From CBDBCU01 sp965203435 (GTDB lineage: Bacteria > Chloroflexota > Dehalococcoidia > Lucifugimonadales > UBA3495), in assembly GCA_965203435.1 (NCBI GenBank), contig CBDBCU010000001.1, forward strand, positions 62,001 through 126,000: a stretch of 64,000 bases of DNA. Reading direction: 5' to 3'. The position numbers were made by a program, and so were the translations under genes. Within the stretch, counting starts at the first letter, position 1. Each line of letters opens with the position of its first letter. Positions 25,296 to 33,508 of this stretch are shown here, piece by piece. The notes beneath the pieces were generated by a model. It ran no database searches, was not told where the DNA came from, and worked only from the letters and a program-made list of their open reading frames with translations.

Positions 25296-27350
25296 ATGAA
25301 ATACAGTTGGATCGCCAGTCCCAGGGCGTGGCTCTACGGGGCCTTGGGTCTGGCCCTAGTCTTAATCATTGCCTGCGGTTCGGCGCAGGAAGCTCCGGCG
25401 GCGCCGGCCGCCTCCGAAGGGGCCTCCCCGGCCGCTGCGGGAGATGCCGGCGCTCCCGCGGAACAGGCGGCGGCGCCGCCGCCGCCGGCGGCGCAGCGGC
25501 AGCCCAGCACCGGCATGGCCGGCGGCGCGGGCGGCTCCACCAGCGGCACCGAGGCTATGGGCCAAAGCGAAGCCCCGGCCCCCACTGCCGTGCCGGCCCC
25601 GACCGCCGCGCCCCCGCCGGCTGCGGTCGGCCGCCAGGTTACTCGGCTGGAGTTTGCCATTACTTCGGCCAACAACGAAACCAACCGCCCCTGGAAGGGC
25701 AGCCGCCAGGCGTATGTGCAGTACGACCCCACCCTGGAATACGCCATCGGCATTCACCCCACCACCAGCGAATATGTGCCGGAATTGGCGACCAAGTGGG
25801 AAGCCAACGACGACCTGTCCGAGTGGACTTTCTACCTGCGGGAGGGTATCCCGTTCCACAACGGCTGGGGCGAGCTGACCGCCGACGACTTCCGGCACAC
25901 CGCGGAAATTCTGACGCGGCCGGATACCCGCTTGGGCACGTGGCGCTACTTTGTCGGCGGCCGGGACGATGACGGCAACCCCCTGGCCGGGCCGGATAAG
26001 TATTTCCGGAAGATTGACGACCATACCTTTACCATCATTTTCCACGGCCGGGACGGCAACCCCGCGACCACCTTTGACGCCGAGTTCGTGATGAGCAACG
26101 CCTCCTCGGAAATGGGCGCCTGGAGCAAAGACTTCTGGGAATCCGCCGGGCCGGATGTGGAAGCTCGGGAGAAGCTGCTGGACGAACAGGGCCTCCAGGG
26201 CACCGGCTCGTACCAGTATATGGGCCGGGAACCGGCCCAGGCGTTCCTGATTGAGAAAATCCCGGGCCGCCACTGGTCTCAGGATGTCAACGACCTGCCG
26301 GACGGCGTTCTCCCCGAAGATCCGGACTTCCAGGAAATTCGGATTTACTGGGCCCCGGAGGATGCCACGCGCTTTGCCAACCTGCTGGCCGGCACGGCGC
26401 ACATGGCCGACCTGCCGCTGGACTTGCAGAAGGACGCGGCCAACCGGGGCATGGCTCTGATGCGCTCTCAGTTCACCGCCAACAACTTCTTTGTATTCTT
26501 TGGCGGGATGTACCTGAGCGACGACGAGCGGGACTTGGCCGCCTATGACCCGACGGTGCCGTGGGCGGAAACTCCCTGGGCCGGTCAGGATCCGCCGCAA
26601 AAGGGGCAACCCGGCTTCGAGAACAACGGCTGGAAAGTCCGCCGGGCCATGAACAAGGCCATCAACCGGGAGGAACTCCTGGAGGAGCTCTACAAGGGCA
26701 TCGGCGAGCTGATGTATGTCGGCTACTACCACCCCAGCCACTACGGTTGGGATCCCACCTGGGAGCAGCGGTACGAAACCGAATACAAATACAACCCGGA
26801 GGAAGCCAAGCAGTTGCTGGCCGAGGTGGGGTATAACGAGGACAACCCCGTCCGGGTAACGGTGCAGTCCTATGTCTCCCCGGGCGAGGCGGAACTGCCC
26901 CAGGCTATGGAAGCTATTGCCAACTACTGGTCCCAGGTGGGCATTGAGGTGGAGATTGAGGACTTGAGCGCCTCCCAAGTGCGGGAACGCTACCGGGCTC
27001 GCGAGATGAATCACCGGGTCTGGCCCAACATCATCATCTACTTCCCCCTGGAGTACGGCAACCTGACCGGTTTCACCAGCACCTTCGGGGGCAGCAACCA
27101 CTACCAGGACAACTATACCAACGCCAAGGCCGCCGAATGGCGGAACGAAACCGACTTCGACCGGCGGGACGCGTTGGCCCGGGAGTGGGGCAACTGGGCC
27201 TTCGACAACTATATGACCATGCCGCTGTTCTGGTTCCCCCACACCGTCGTGGTGGATCCGGAGGTGGTGGCCTCCTGGATCTATCCGGGCAGCACGGTGC
27301 CGCGCAACGGCCATATGCACGCCATCAAGGCCACCTACCAGGGCGGCTAG
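25296..27350 (+). CDS. ABC transporter substrate-binding lipoprotein, family 5 (peptide/nickel type)
   Basis: A 684-residue secreted lipoprotein. The signal peptide ends in LVLIIACGS with lipobox Cys27, then a 70-residue Ala/Pro/Gly-rich linker typical of Chloroflexota surface lipoproteins. The mature domain matches SBP family 5: EYVPELATKWEANDD, WTFYLREGIPFHNGW, VRRAMNKAINREELLEEL and PEEAKQLLAEVGY. It captures oligopeptides or other solutes for import. The permease genes lie 2.5 kb away on the opposite strand; no ATPase genes of this class are present in the window. Confidence 0.92.
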   Translation: MKYSWIASPRAWLYGALGLALVLIIACGSAQEAPAAPAASEGASPAAAGDAGAPAEQAAAPPPPAAQRQPSTGMAGGAGGSTSGTEAMGQSEAPAPTAVPAPTAAPPPAAVGRQVTRLEFAITSANNETNRPWKGSRQAYVQYDPTLEYAIGIHPTTSEYVPELATKWEANDDLSEWTFYLREGIPFHNGWGELTADDFRHTAEILTRPDTRLGTWRYFVGGRDDDGNPLAGPDKYFRKIDDHTFTIIFHGRDGNPATTFDAEFVMSNASSEMGAWSKDFWESAGPDVEAREKLLDEQGLQGTGSYQYMGREPAQAFLIEKIPGRHWSQDVNDLPDGVLPEDPDFQEIRIYWAPEDATRFANLLAGTAHMADLPLDLQKDAANRGMALMRSQFTANNFFVFFGGMYLSDDERDLAAYDPTVPWAETPWAGQDPPQKGQPGFENNGWKVRRAMNKAINREELLEELYKGIGELMYVGYYHPSHYGWDPTWEQRYETEYKYNPEEAKQLLAEVGYNEDNPVRVTVQSYVSPGEAELPQAMEAIANYWSQVGIEVEIEDLSASQVRERYRAREMNHRVWPNIIIYFPLEYGNLTGFTSTFGGSNHYQDNYTNAKAAEWRNETDFDRRDALAREWGNWAFDNYMTMPLFWFPHTVVVDPEVVASWIYPGSTVPRNGHMHAIKATYQGG

Positions 27351-27388
27351 ACCGGGCGGGCCATCCGCGCAAATCCGAGGGCTGAACC

Positions 27389-27426
27389 GGGGGCAGGTCG
27401 CTTTAGCAGGGGCCTGCCCCCCTTTC
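27389..27426 (+). terminator. Terminator-like hairpin after the binding-protein gene
   Basis: GGGGGCAGG and CCTGCCCCC form a 9-bp stem with a 15-base loop, followed by a weak T-run (CTTTCT). Confidence 0.55.
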
Positions 27427-27478
27427 TAATTCCCGGCCCGGAGCGCCGACCTAACCCGCCATTAAGGGAGCTCGCTTT

Positions 27479-28534
27479 ATGAATACGCCCGCCCAACCCG
27501 CCAACGGCAAAACCCTGGAGTTCGGCCTCTTTGACTGGATCGAGTGGGAAAAGCAGCCGCACAGCGCAATCTACGAGGAGCGGCTGAAGCTGCTGGAGTA
27601 CGCCGACCGGCAGGGTTTCTACTGCTACCATCTGGCGGAACATCATGTAACGCCGCTGAGCCTGGCCCCCTCGCCCGGGGTTTTCCTGGCCGCCGCCGCC
27701 CAGCGCACCCAAAACATCCGCCTCGGCCCCTTGGTCTATCTGCTGCCCTTTTACAATCCCCTGCGCCTGCTCCACGAAGTCTGTATGCTGGACAACCTGA
27801 GCAACGGGCGGCTGGAGCTGGGTGTGGGCCGCGGCATTGTACCCATGGAAGCGGAACACTACGGCGTCAACTTTGAGGACGGCCGGGATATGTTTCAGGA
27901 AGCCCTGGACATCCTGCTTATGGGCTTGACCCAGGAAACCCTGGACTACGCCGGCAAATACTACGCCTACCATGACATCCGAATGTGGTCGCAACCCCAG
28001 CAGCGGCCCTATCCGCCGCTGTGGTACGCCACCAACAACAAGGAAACGGTGCCCTGGATTGCCCGGCACGGCTTTAACACCAGCACCGTCTTTGACCCGG
28101 CGGCCGAGGTGAAAGCCCACTTTGACCTGTACCGCCAGGTTTGGCAGGAACACCGGGCCGACGCCGACCGGCTGAACGGCCATATCCCGGAGCCGAAGTT
28201 GGGACTGACCCGGCATATCTATGTCGCGCCCACCGACCAAGAAGCCCTCCAGGAATGTAAGGCCGCCTTTGACACCTGGTTTTACAACATCAACTTCCTG
28301 TGGGACAAGCACGATGTCCCCCTGCCGGCCCACATCGACTTTGACGAGTGGGTGGAAAAGGAGGTGCTGCTGGCCGGCTCTCCGGCCACGGTGCGGGAAC
28401 AGGTCGGGCGCACGATCGAGGAAAGCAGCATCAACTACTTCAACTCCATCTTTGCCTGGGGCGACTTGACCCACCAACAGGTAATGCGCTCCATCGGCCT
28501 GTTCGCCGAGGAAGTAATGCCCGGCCTGCGGTAG
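27479..28534 (+). CDS. LLM-class flavin-dependent oxidoreductase
   Basis: A 351-residue luciferase-like monooxygenase. GFYCYHLAEHHVTPLSLAPS, then LLHEVCMLDNLSNGRLELGVGRG, are signature segments, and YPPLWYATNN marks the substrate side. It is a different subgroup from the paralogue at 16112. AAGGGAG precedes the ATG by about 9 bases. It is monocistronic by appearance: terminator-like hairpins lie on both sides. Substrate unknown. Confidence 0.9.
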   Translation: MNTPAQPANGKTLEFGLFDWIEWEKQPHSAIYEERLKLLEYADRQGFYCYHLAEHHVTPLSLAPSPGVFLAAAAQRTQNIRLGPLVYLLPFYNPLRLLHEVCMLDNLSNGRLELGVGRGIVPMEAEHYGVNFEDGRDMFQEALDILLMGLTQETLDYAGKYYAYHDIRMWSQPQQRPYPPLWYATNNKETVPWIARHGFNTSTVFDPAAEVKAHFDLYRQVWQEHRADADRLNGHIPEPKLGLTRHIYVAPTDQEALQECKAAFDTWFYNINFLWDKHDVPLPAHIDFDEWVEKEVLLAGSPATVREQVGRTIEESSINYFNSIFAWGDLTHQQVMRSIGLFAEEVMPGLR

Positions 28535-28552
28535 GGGGTTGGTACGGTTGGC

Positions 28553-28630
28553 TTGCCATCCCGTTGCGGCCTTTCCCGCCCGTCCTTCAACAAGTTCAGG
28601 ATGAGCGGAAAAGGCCGCAGATAATGGCAA
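28553..28630. repeat. Family A core inside a locus-specific hairpin
   Basis: TTGCCAT...TGCGGCCTTTCCCGC before the core is mirrored by GCGGAAAAGGCCGCA...ATGGCAA after it. The core TCCTTCAACAAGTTCAGGAT is in the loop. It follows the luciferase-like gene by about 20 bases. Confidence 0.75.
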
Positions 28631-28631
28631 T

Positions 28632-29130
28632 GGTTTCATCCGACCGTCAATTTTTCCGCTCATCCTGAACTTGTTGAAGGATGGGCGGACAAAGTGGCAA
28701 TCCTTTCAGCAATTGCGGCGGGCCGGGCATGGTTTCAGCCGACGGTAAATTTGTCCGCTCATCCTGAACTTGTTGAAGGATGGGCCGTACAAAGCGGAAT
28801 CCTTTCAGCAATTGCGGCGGGCCGGGCATGGTTTCAGCCGACGGTAAATTTGTCCGCTCATCCTGAACTTGTTGAAGGATGGGCGGACAAAGCGGCAATC
28901 CTTTCAGCAATTGCGGCTGGCCGGGGATGGTTTCATCCAACCGTCGATTTTTCCGCTCATCCTGAACTTGTTGAAGGATGGACGGACAAAGCGGCAATCC
29001 TTTCAGCAATTGCGGCTGGCCGGGGATGGTTTCATCCGGCCGTCAATTTGTCCGCTCATCCTGAACTTGTTGAAGGATGGGGGTAGGCGGACAAAGCGAA
29101 CCCCTTTCATCCATTGCGGCGGGCCGGGGG
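28632..29130. repeat. 99-bp tandem repeat array (five copies) built on family A
   Basis: The core CCGCTCATCCTGAACTTGTT recurs at 28656, 28755, 28854, 28953 and 29052, exactly 99 bp apart. Each unit also contains GGTTTCA and CCTTTCAGCAATTGCGGC. Since 99 is a multiple of three, both strands show repetitive open frames, but these have no ribosome sites and are not called genes. The fifth copy has a small insertion. Confidence 0.92.
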
Positions 29131-29157
29131 GCGGTATCTGAAACCATCCCCGGCCGC

Positions 29158-29163
29158 TATAAT
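29158..29163 (+). promoter_or_regulatory. -10 promoter of the small membrane protein gene
   Basis: CGCTATAATGGG lies about 50 bases before the TTG start, immediately after the 99-bp array. Confidence 0.55.
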
Positions 29164-29213
29164 GGGCGGCAGTTCAATAGCAGTCCAATCCTGGCGGGAG
29201 GGACAATTTAACC

Positions 29214-29735
29214 TTGCGGCCGGCAGCGGCAACGGCAGCGCCCCGTCCCCGGGCCTTTCCCCCGGCTATGCTGATTAGCGCGGTCAGCGTAGCGGCGGTG
29301 TTGGTCGGGGCGGTAAGTCCCTGGGCCCGGGTGCCAACCTACCGGGCATCCTACGGCGTTGCTGATGCCAACGACCCGTCCAGCGTGTTCCAAGTCCCGG
29401 GACTGGAAGCCCCGGGGATGATTCCCCTGGTGGGCGATGGAACGATTATCCTGGTATTGGCCGCCCTGGCCGGCCTGCTGATTTTGTGGCGGCTGTTCCG
29501 GCCGCCGCGGTCCTGCGGATTCCTGCTGCTGGCGATTTTCAGCCTGCTGGCGGTAGTCACTTTCATCGGAATGGTCAACTGGGCCAATGTGGGCAATATC
29601 CCGCAGTCCGACTCCCGGCTGTTCTTTAAGAGCAGCGTGGAAGTCAGTTGGGGGCTGATTGTCCTCTGCTTGGGGGCTTGGCCGGGGGTACTGGCGGCGG
29701 CTTATCAGCTGTGGGCCGACGAATTGCGGTCGTAA
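29214..29735 (+). CDS. Hypothetical membrane protein (four helices)
   Basis: I do not recognise this 173-residue protein. It has four hydrophobic helices: an N-terminal one (AMLISAVSVAAVLVGAVSPW), a pair around GTIILVLAALAGLLILW and CGFLLLAIFSLLAVVTFIGM, and a last one (WGLIVLCLGAWPGVLAAAYQ), with an extracytoplasmic loop between the first two. TTG 29214 has GGGAGGG 11 bases upstream; ATG 29268 is an alternative start that would still keep the first helix. It ends before a strong bidirectional terminator. Confidence 0.6.
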   Translation: MRPAAATAAPRPRAFPPAMLISAVSVAAVLVGAVSPWARVPTYRASYGVADANDPSSVFQVPGLEAPGMIPLVGDGTIILVLAALAGLLILWRLFRPPRSCGFLLLAIFSLLAVVTFIGMVNWANVGNIPQSDSRLFFKSSVEVSWGLIVLCLGAWPGVLAAAYQLWADELRS

Positions 29736-29790
29736 GGTTAAGGGTATCCCGTTCCCGGCCAAGCCGCCCGCGCCCTTTCCTTGACCCCAT

Positions 29791-29832
29791 AAAAAGACCC
29801 GGCCCTCCCGCAACGGAGGGCCGGGTCTCTTT
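29791..29832. terminator. Bidirectional Rho-independent terminator
   Basis: A perfect 13-bp stem, GACCCGGCCCTCC/GGAGGGCCGGGTC, with a 6-base loop, flanked by AAAAA on the left and TCTTT on the right. It serves the plus-strand membrane gene and the minus-strand permease gene, which converge here. Confidence 0.9.
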
Positions 29833-29857
29833 AGGTTTTGCAGGGGATAGGCCGGTT

Positions 29858-30760
29858 TTACAAGTTGCGCTGCTTGGGGTCGAGGCGGTCGCGGAGCCAG
29901 TCGCCCATCAGGTTCAGGGACAGCACTACCAGAGAAATGGCTACGCCGGGGAAAAAGGATACCCACCACGCCGTTACCACCAGCTCCCGCCCATCGGCCA
30001 CCATCAAACCCCAGGCCGGCGTGGGCCGGGGAATGCCGGCCCCCAGGAAACTGAGGCTGGCCTCCAGCAGGATGACAAAGCCCACTTGCAGCGTAGCCAG
30101 CACCACGATGGAATTGACCACATTGGGAAAGACATGGCGCACGATAATGCGGAAGTGGGAGGAGCCGGCGACCTGCGCCCGGCCAATGAAATCCTGGTTT
30201 TTAATCGCCAGCACCTCGCCGCGCACCTGGCGGGCGTAGCGGGACCAGAGGATTACGCAGATGACGAAAATCACCGTGCCAAAGCTGGGGCCGCGAGCCG
30301 CGACGATAGCCAAGGCCAGCAGGATGGCCGGAATGGACAGGGCAATATCCACGCAGCGCATAATCAGCATATCCCAGCGGCCGCCGAAGTAGCCGGCAAT
30401 CAGCCCCAGGGAAACCCCGATAACGCCGCTGATGGCAATGACGGTGATGGACACCAGCAACACATACTTGGCCCCGTGCAGGATGCGGCTGAGCTGATCG
30501 CGGCCCTGCTTGTCGGTGCCGAGGACGTATTTCCAGGTGCCGCCCTCCTGCCAGGCCGGCGGCGTCAACCGCTCGGAAAACTGGCCCCGGGTCGGATGAT
30601 GCGGCGACAGGTTCTGGGCAAAGAGGGCCGGGATAATCAGGATCGCCAGCAGGATGATAAAGGGGATCAGCGGATACCGCCGGGCCGCGCGCACCCCTTG
30701 GGCGAGGCCGGCCGGCGAGTACCAGGCGGCTTTGGTGGGGGCCGGTGCCGTTATTTGCAT
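29858..30760 (-). CDS. ABC peptide-type permease, DppC/OppC-like
   Basis: A 300-residue inner-membrane permease. It has an N-terminal helix, then a periplasmic loop with GTDKQGRDQLSRILHGAKYVLLV, the classic DppC signature, and five further helices with an EAA-type loop (ARVAGSS region through RHVFPNVVNSIVVLATLQ). It works with the DppB-like gene 84 bases upstream. The matching binding protein may be the one at 25296; this is inference from proximity. Confidence 0.92.
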   Translation of the reverse strand: MQITAPAPTKAAWYSPAGLAQGVRAARRYPLIPFIILLAILIIPALFAQNLSPHHPTRGQFSERLTPPAWQEGGTWKYVLGTDKQGRDQLSRILHGAKYVLLVSITVIAISGVIGVSLGLIAGYFGGRWDMLIMRCVDIALSIPAILLALAIVAARGPSFGTVIFVICVILWSRYARQVRGEVLAIKNQDFIGRAQVAGSSHFRIIVRHVFPNVVNSIVVLATLQVGFVILLEASLSFLGAGIPRPTPAWGLMVADGRELVVTAWWVSFFPGVAISLVVLSLNLMGDWLRDRLDPKQRNL

Positions 30761-30844
30761 TGGCTTAACTCCTGTTCAGGATCGGCTGATACCGAACTGC
30801 GGCCGGGACAGGGCAAGGGTTCGCCGCCCTATCCGGAGGGCCGC

Positions 30845-31777
30845 CTAGTAACGAATCCGGGGATCCAGGTAGGCGTACAGGATGTCCACGATCAGGTTGG
30901 ACAGGATGTAAATGCCGGCAAAGATGATGACCACCGCCTGCACTACCGGATAATCCCGGGCGCGGATGGCATCCACGGCCAGGCGGCCGGTGCCGGGCCA
31001 GGTAAAGACGCTTTCGGTAATGACCGCCCCGGTCATCAACTGGCCGGCCACAATGCCGAAAAAGGTCAGCGGCGGAATGGAAGCGTTGCGGAGGGCGTGT
31101 TTCCAGATGACCTTATACTCCCGCATCCCCTTGATGCGGGCCAGCTTGATGTATTCGGTATCCAACACTTCCAGCATCGCCGAGCGGACCAGGCGCATCA
31201 TCGCCGCCACCTGGAACCAGCCCAGGGTGATGGCCGGCAGAATCAGGTTGCGCCAGCAAATATCGCAGTCGTTGCCAATGCCGCCCGAGGGGAGCAATCC
31301 CAGGCTCACCGCGAAAACGAAAATCAGCACAATGCCCAACCAGAAGGGCGGCAAGGATTGGCCGGCCAAAGCGATAACCTTGCCGATGTAGTCAAAGACG
31401 CTGTCTTTTTTCACCGCCGACAGGACGCCGATGGGAACGGCAATCAGCAGGCTGACCCCCATCGCTACGGCGGCCAGCTGCAAAGTGGCCGGGAAACGCT
31501 GCCCGACCAAGCCGATAGCGGTCTGGTCGGCCCAGTTGATGGAATCGCCGAAATCGCCGCGCAGGGCGTTGCCCACAAAGCGCAGGTATTGGATCGGCAG
31601 GGGCTGATCCAAGCCCCATTCCCGGGCCAAGGCCCGCTCCTGGGCTACGGTGGCGTCGGCCGGGAGAAAGACATCCACCGGATTGCCGCTGAGCCGGGCC
31701 AGGGCAAACACGATGACGCTGACCACAAACAGGACAATCAGGGCGTAAAAGGCCCGGATGATGATGAACCGCTGCAT
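30845..31777 (-). CDS. ABC peptide-type permease, DppB/OppB-like
   Basis: A 310-residue inner-membrane permease. The first helix is followed by RLSGNPVDVFLPADATVAQ, then GLDQPLPIQYLRFVGNALRGDFGDS, both DppB hallmarks. The EAA loop is YIKLARIKGMREYKVIWKHALRNA. GAGGTGA precedes ATG 31777 by a few bases. It is first of a two-permease operon and no ATPase follows before the terminator, so the transporter must borrow nucleotide-binding subunits encoded elsewhere. Confidence 0.93.
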   Translation of the reverse strand: MQRFIIIRAFYALIVLFVVSVIVFALARLSGNPVDVFLPADATVAQERALAREWGLDQPLPIQYLRFVGNALRGDFGDSINWADQTAIGLVGQRFPATLQLAAVAMGVSLLIAVPIGVLSAVKKDSVFDYIGKVIALAGQSLPPFWLGIVLIFVFAVSLGLLPSGGIGNDCDICWRNLILPAITLGWFQVAAMMRLVRSAMLEVLDTEYIKLARIKGMREYKVIWKHALRNASIPPLTFFGIVAGQLMTGAVITESVFTWPGTGRLAVDAIRARDYPVVQAVVIIFAGIYILSNLIVDILYAYLDPRIRY

Positions 31778-32139
31778 ACCCTCACCTCGGATTTAGTAGG
31801 CCCGGCAACCGTTCCGCTTGGCCGGTCGGCCGCCGATAGTATGGCTAAGGGGTATGGGTAACGCCGCTCGGCCGCTGACCGGCAAGCAATCCGCCGAAGT
31901 TAGACAAAATATATGCCATTTAGGGCCAAGTGTCAATGAAAAAAGTTCCGGCTCGAATTGCTTGCAACTTGTTGCTTGTGTTACAATGGAATATGTTACA
32001 ATGGGCCAGGGCTGAAGGGGCAATCCATCCCTTGCCAGCCCTAGACCGGGCAGCGTTGAAAGCAATCTGAAGTGGGGCGCAAATGCGGCGGATACCCGAC
32101 TTCACGCTTTTGCCATCCTTTGCCGTGAGGAGTTAGAGT
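31778..32139. other. Intergenic region with two tandem -10 boxes facing the tubulin-like gene
   Basis: No gene is seen. TGTTACAATGG is repeated at 31979 and 31994, so TACAAT boxes lie at 31982-31987 and 31997-32002 on the plus strand, preceded by TTGC-rich repeats. They leave a leader of about 130 bases. GAGGAG sits just before the ATG at 32140. Confidence 0.45.
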
Positions 32140-33408
32140 ATGAAACTGGTCATCGTAGGAACCGGCCAGGGCGGGTCGAATATAGCCGATGAGTTCGTCG
32201 CTATGGGGCATTGGGTCTGGGCCAACCGGCGGGTGCGGGTATTCACCGGTTCGGACCGGGATCCGATCTGCCGGGGGGTTTTTGCCGTCAACCTGGGCGC
32301 CGGCGACCTGTACGGGCTGAAAAATATCCCCCAGACCGACGACCACACCATCCTGCTGGGTTCCACCGACGAGTTCCGCGGCCGGGGAGCCGGCAAAATC
32401 AACGCCGACGGCGCGGAGCAGGCCCGGCGGGATTCCCGCAAAATCGCCGCCACCATCCGCGACTATGGCGATGTCTATTCCGCCGACGCCATCCTGGTCA
32501 TCGCCACCACCGCCGGCGGCACCGGCTCCGGCTCCGTCGGCGTCATCGTCGACCTGCTGAAAGAGGAGTTCAAAAAGCCGGTTTACGCTATGCTGGTGCT
32601 GCCCTTTGAGAACCAGTACGACGAGCCGGACAGCGTCATCAACACCGCCACCTGCCTGAAAAAGGTGCTGGAAAACTCCAAAGCCGACGCGGTTTTCCTG
32701 GTGGACAATCAGAAGTTCGCCCGCAAGCAGGACGCTATGGGCCAGAACTACGACGCCATCAACCGCAAAATCGCCGATTCCTTTATGGACATCCTGTGCA
32801 TCGGCGAGGAAACCGACCGCCACTATATCGGGGAAGTGCTGGACGCCAACGATGTCATCCGCATCCTGAAAGGCCCCTCGGTTATCGGGGTCAGCCACTC
32901 GGCCATCCCGGAAGTGCGCCGGCCCAAGTCCTCCTGGTTCGGACGGCTGCGCGGCGGCAGCGACCGGGCCAGTCAGCACTTCGCCGTTTCCAAGGCGCAG
33001 ATCGAGCGCGCCCAGAATGTGGTCACTCAAGCCCTGTCCGAGCTTTCCCTGGACTGCGAGTATATCGAGGATGGCCGCTCCCTTTATGACGCGCAGCACG
33101 TCCTGGGGCTGTTCAGCGGCCCGGCCAACGAGGCCACCGAGGAAATCGTGGAAATGATGGACAACACCTTTGCCGAACTGGTGCCGGGCGCCGGGCGGCG
33201 GAAGGGAACCTACCCCGGCCGCACTTCCGACACCATCAGCGTGGCCGTCATCGTCGCCAACCTGGGCGAGGGCAAGGCTATGGACCGCATTGAGTGGTTC
33301 TATCGGGAAGCCGCCAATATGATGACCAGTTCCCAGCATCGCCGGGAGGGCCGCGGCAAGCGGTGGGACGACATTTCCAAGCTGTCGGAGATGCTGCCCA
33401 ACCTGTAG
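32140..33408 (+). CDS. Tubulin/FtsZ-superfamily GTPase, divergent
   Basis: A 422-residue protein. The N-terminus MKLVIVGTGQGGSNIADEF is an FtsZ/tubulin nucleotide-binding start, and TTAGGTGSGSVG (residues 124-134) is the tubulin signature loop T4 that binds GTP phosphates. A T7-like segment, QNYDAINRKIADS near 205, would complete the GTPase site of the next subunit. It is clearly not FtsZ itself: the sequence between motifs and the C-terminus differ and no FtsA-binding tail is present. It probably forms cytoskeletal filaments of unknown role. It sits 100 bases before a membrane-anchored partner gene. Confidence 0.85.
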   Translation: MKLVIVGTGQGGSNIADEFVAMGHWVWANRRVRVFTGSDRDPICRGVFAVNLGAGDLYGLKNIPQTDDHTILLGSTDEFRGRGAGKINADGAEQARRDSRKIAATIRDYGDVYSADAILVIATTAGGTGSGSVGVIVDLLKEEFKKPVYAMLVLPFENQYDEPDSVINTATCLKKVLENSKADAVFLVDNQKFARKQDAMGQNYDAINRKIADSFMDILCIGEETDRHYIGEVLDANDVIRILKGPSVIGVSHSAIPEVRRPKSSWFGRLRGGSDRASQHFAVSKAQIERAQNVVTQALSELSLDCEYIEDGRSLYDAQHVLGLFSGPANEATEEIVEMMDNTFAELVPGAGRRKGTYPGRTSDTISVAVIVANLGEGKAMDRIEWFYREAANMMTSSQHRREGRGKRWDDISKLSEMLPNL

Positions 33409-33457
33409 CCGACCGCCGGCCGGCCGGTTCTGAACCGGATTAGACCCGTTAAACGCC

Positions 33458-33479
33458 GGCTCCGGGCGCGCCCGGAGCC
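33458..33479. repeat. Perfect 22-bp palindrome between tubulin-like gene and partner
   Basis: GGCTCCGGGCG is followed directly by CGCCCGGAGCC. A second small hairpin (CCGGTTC-TGAACCGG region) lies just upstream. There is no T-run, so this may stabilise mRNA or bind protein, rather than terminate. Confidence 0.6.
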
Positions 33480-33508
33480 GCCACCTGGCCAAATCGTTGG
33501 AGGTAAAA

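Noticed and set aside
28647..29086. Open frames with 33-residue repeats on both strands
   Set aside because: The 99-bp period divides by three so frames stay open on both strands; sequence is the intergenic repeat family seen elsewhere, with no start signals.
29648..31861. 737-codon plus-strand frame opposite the two ABC permeases
   Set aside because: The minus strand encodes unmistakable DppB/DppC proteins and the frame has a low-complexity Gly/Gln/His/Asp composition typical of antisense translation.
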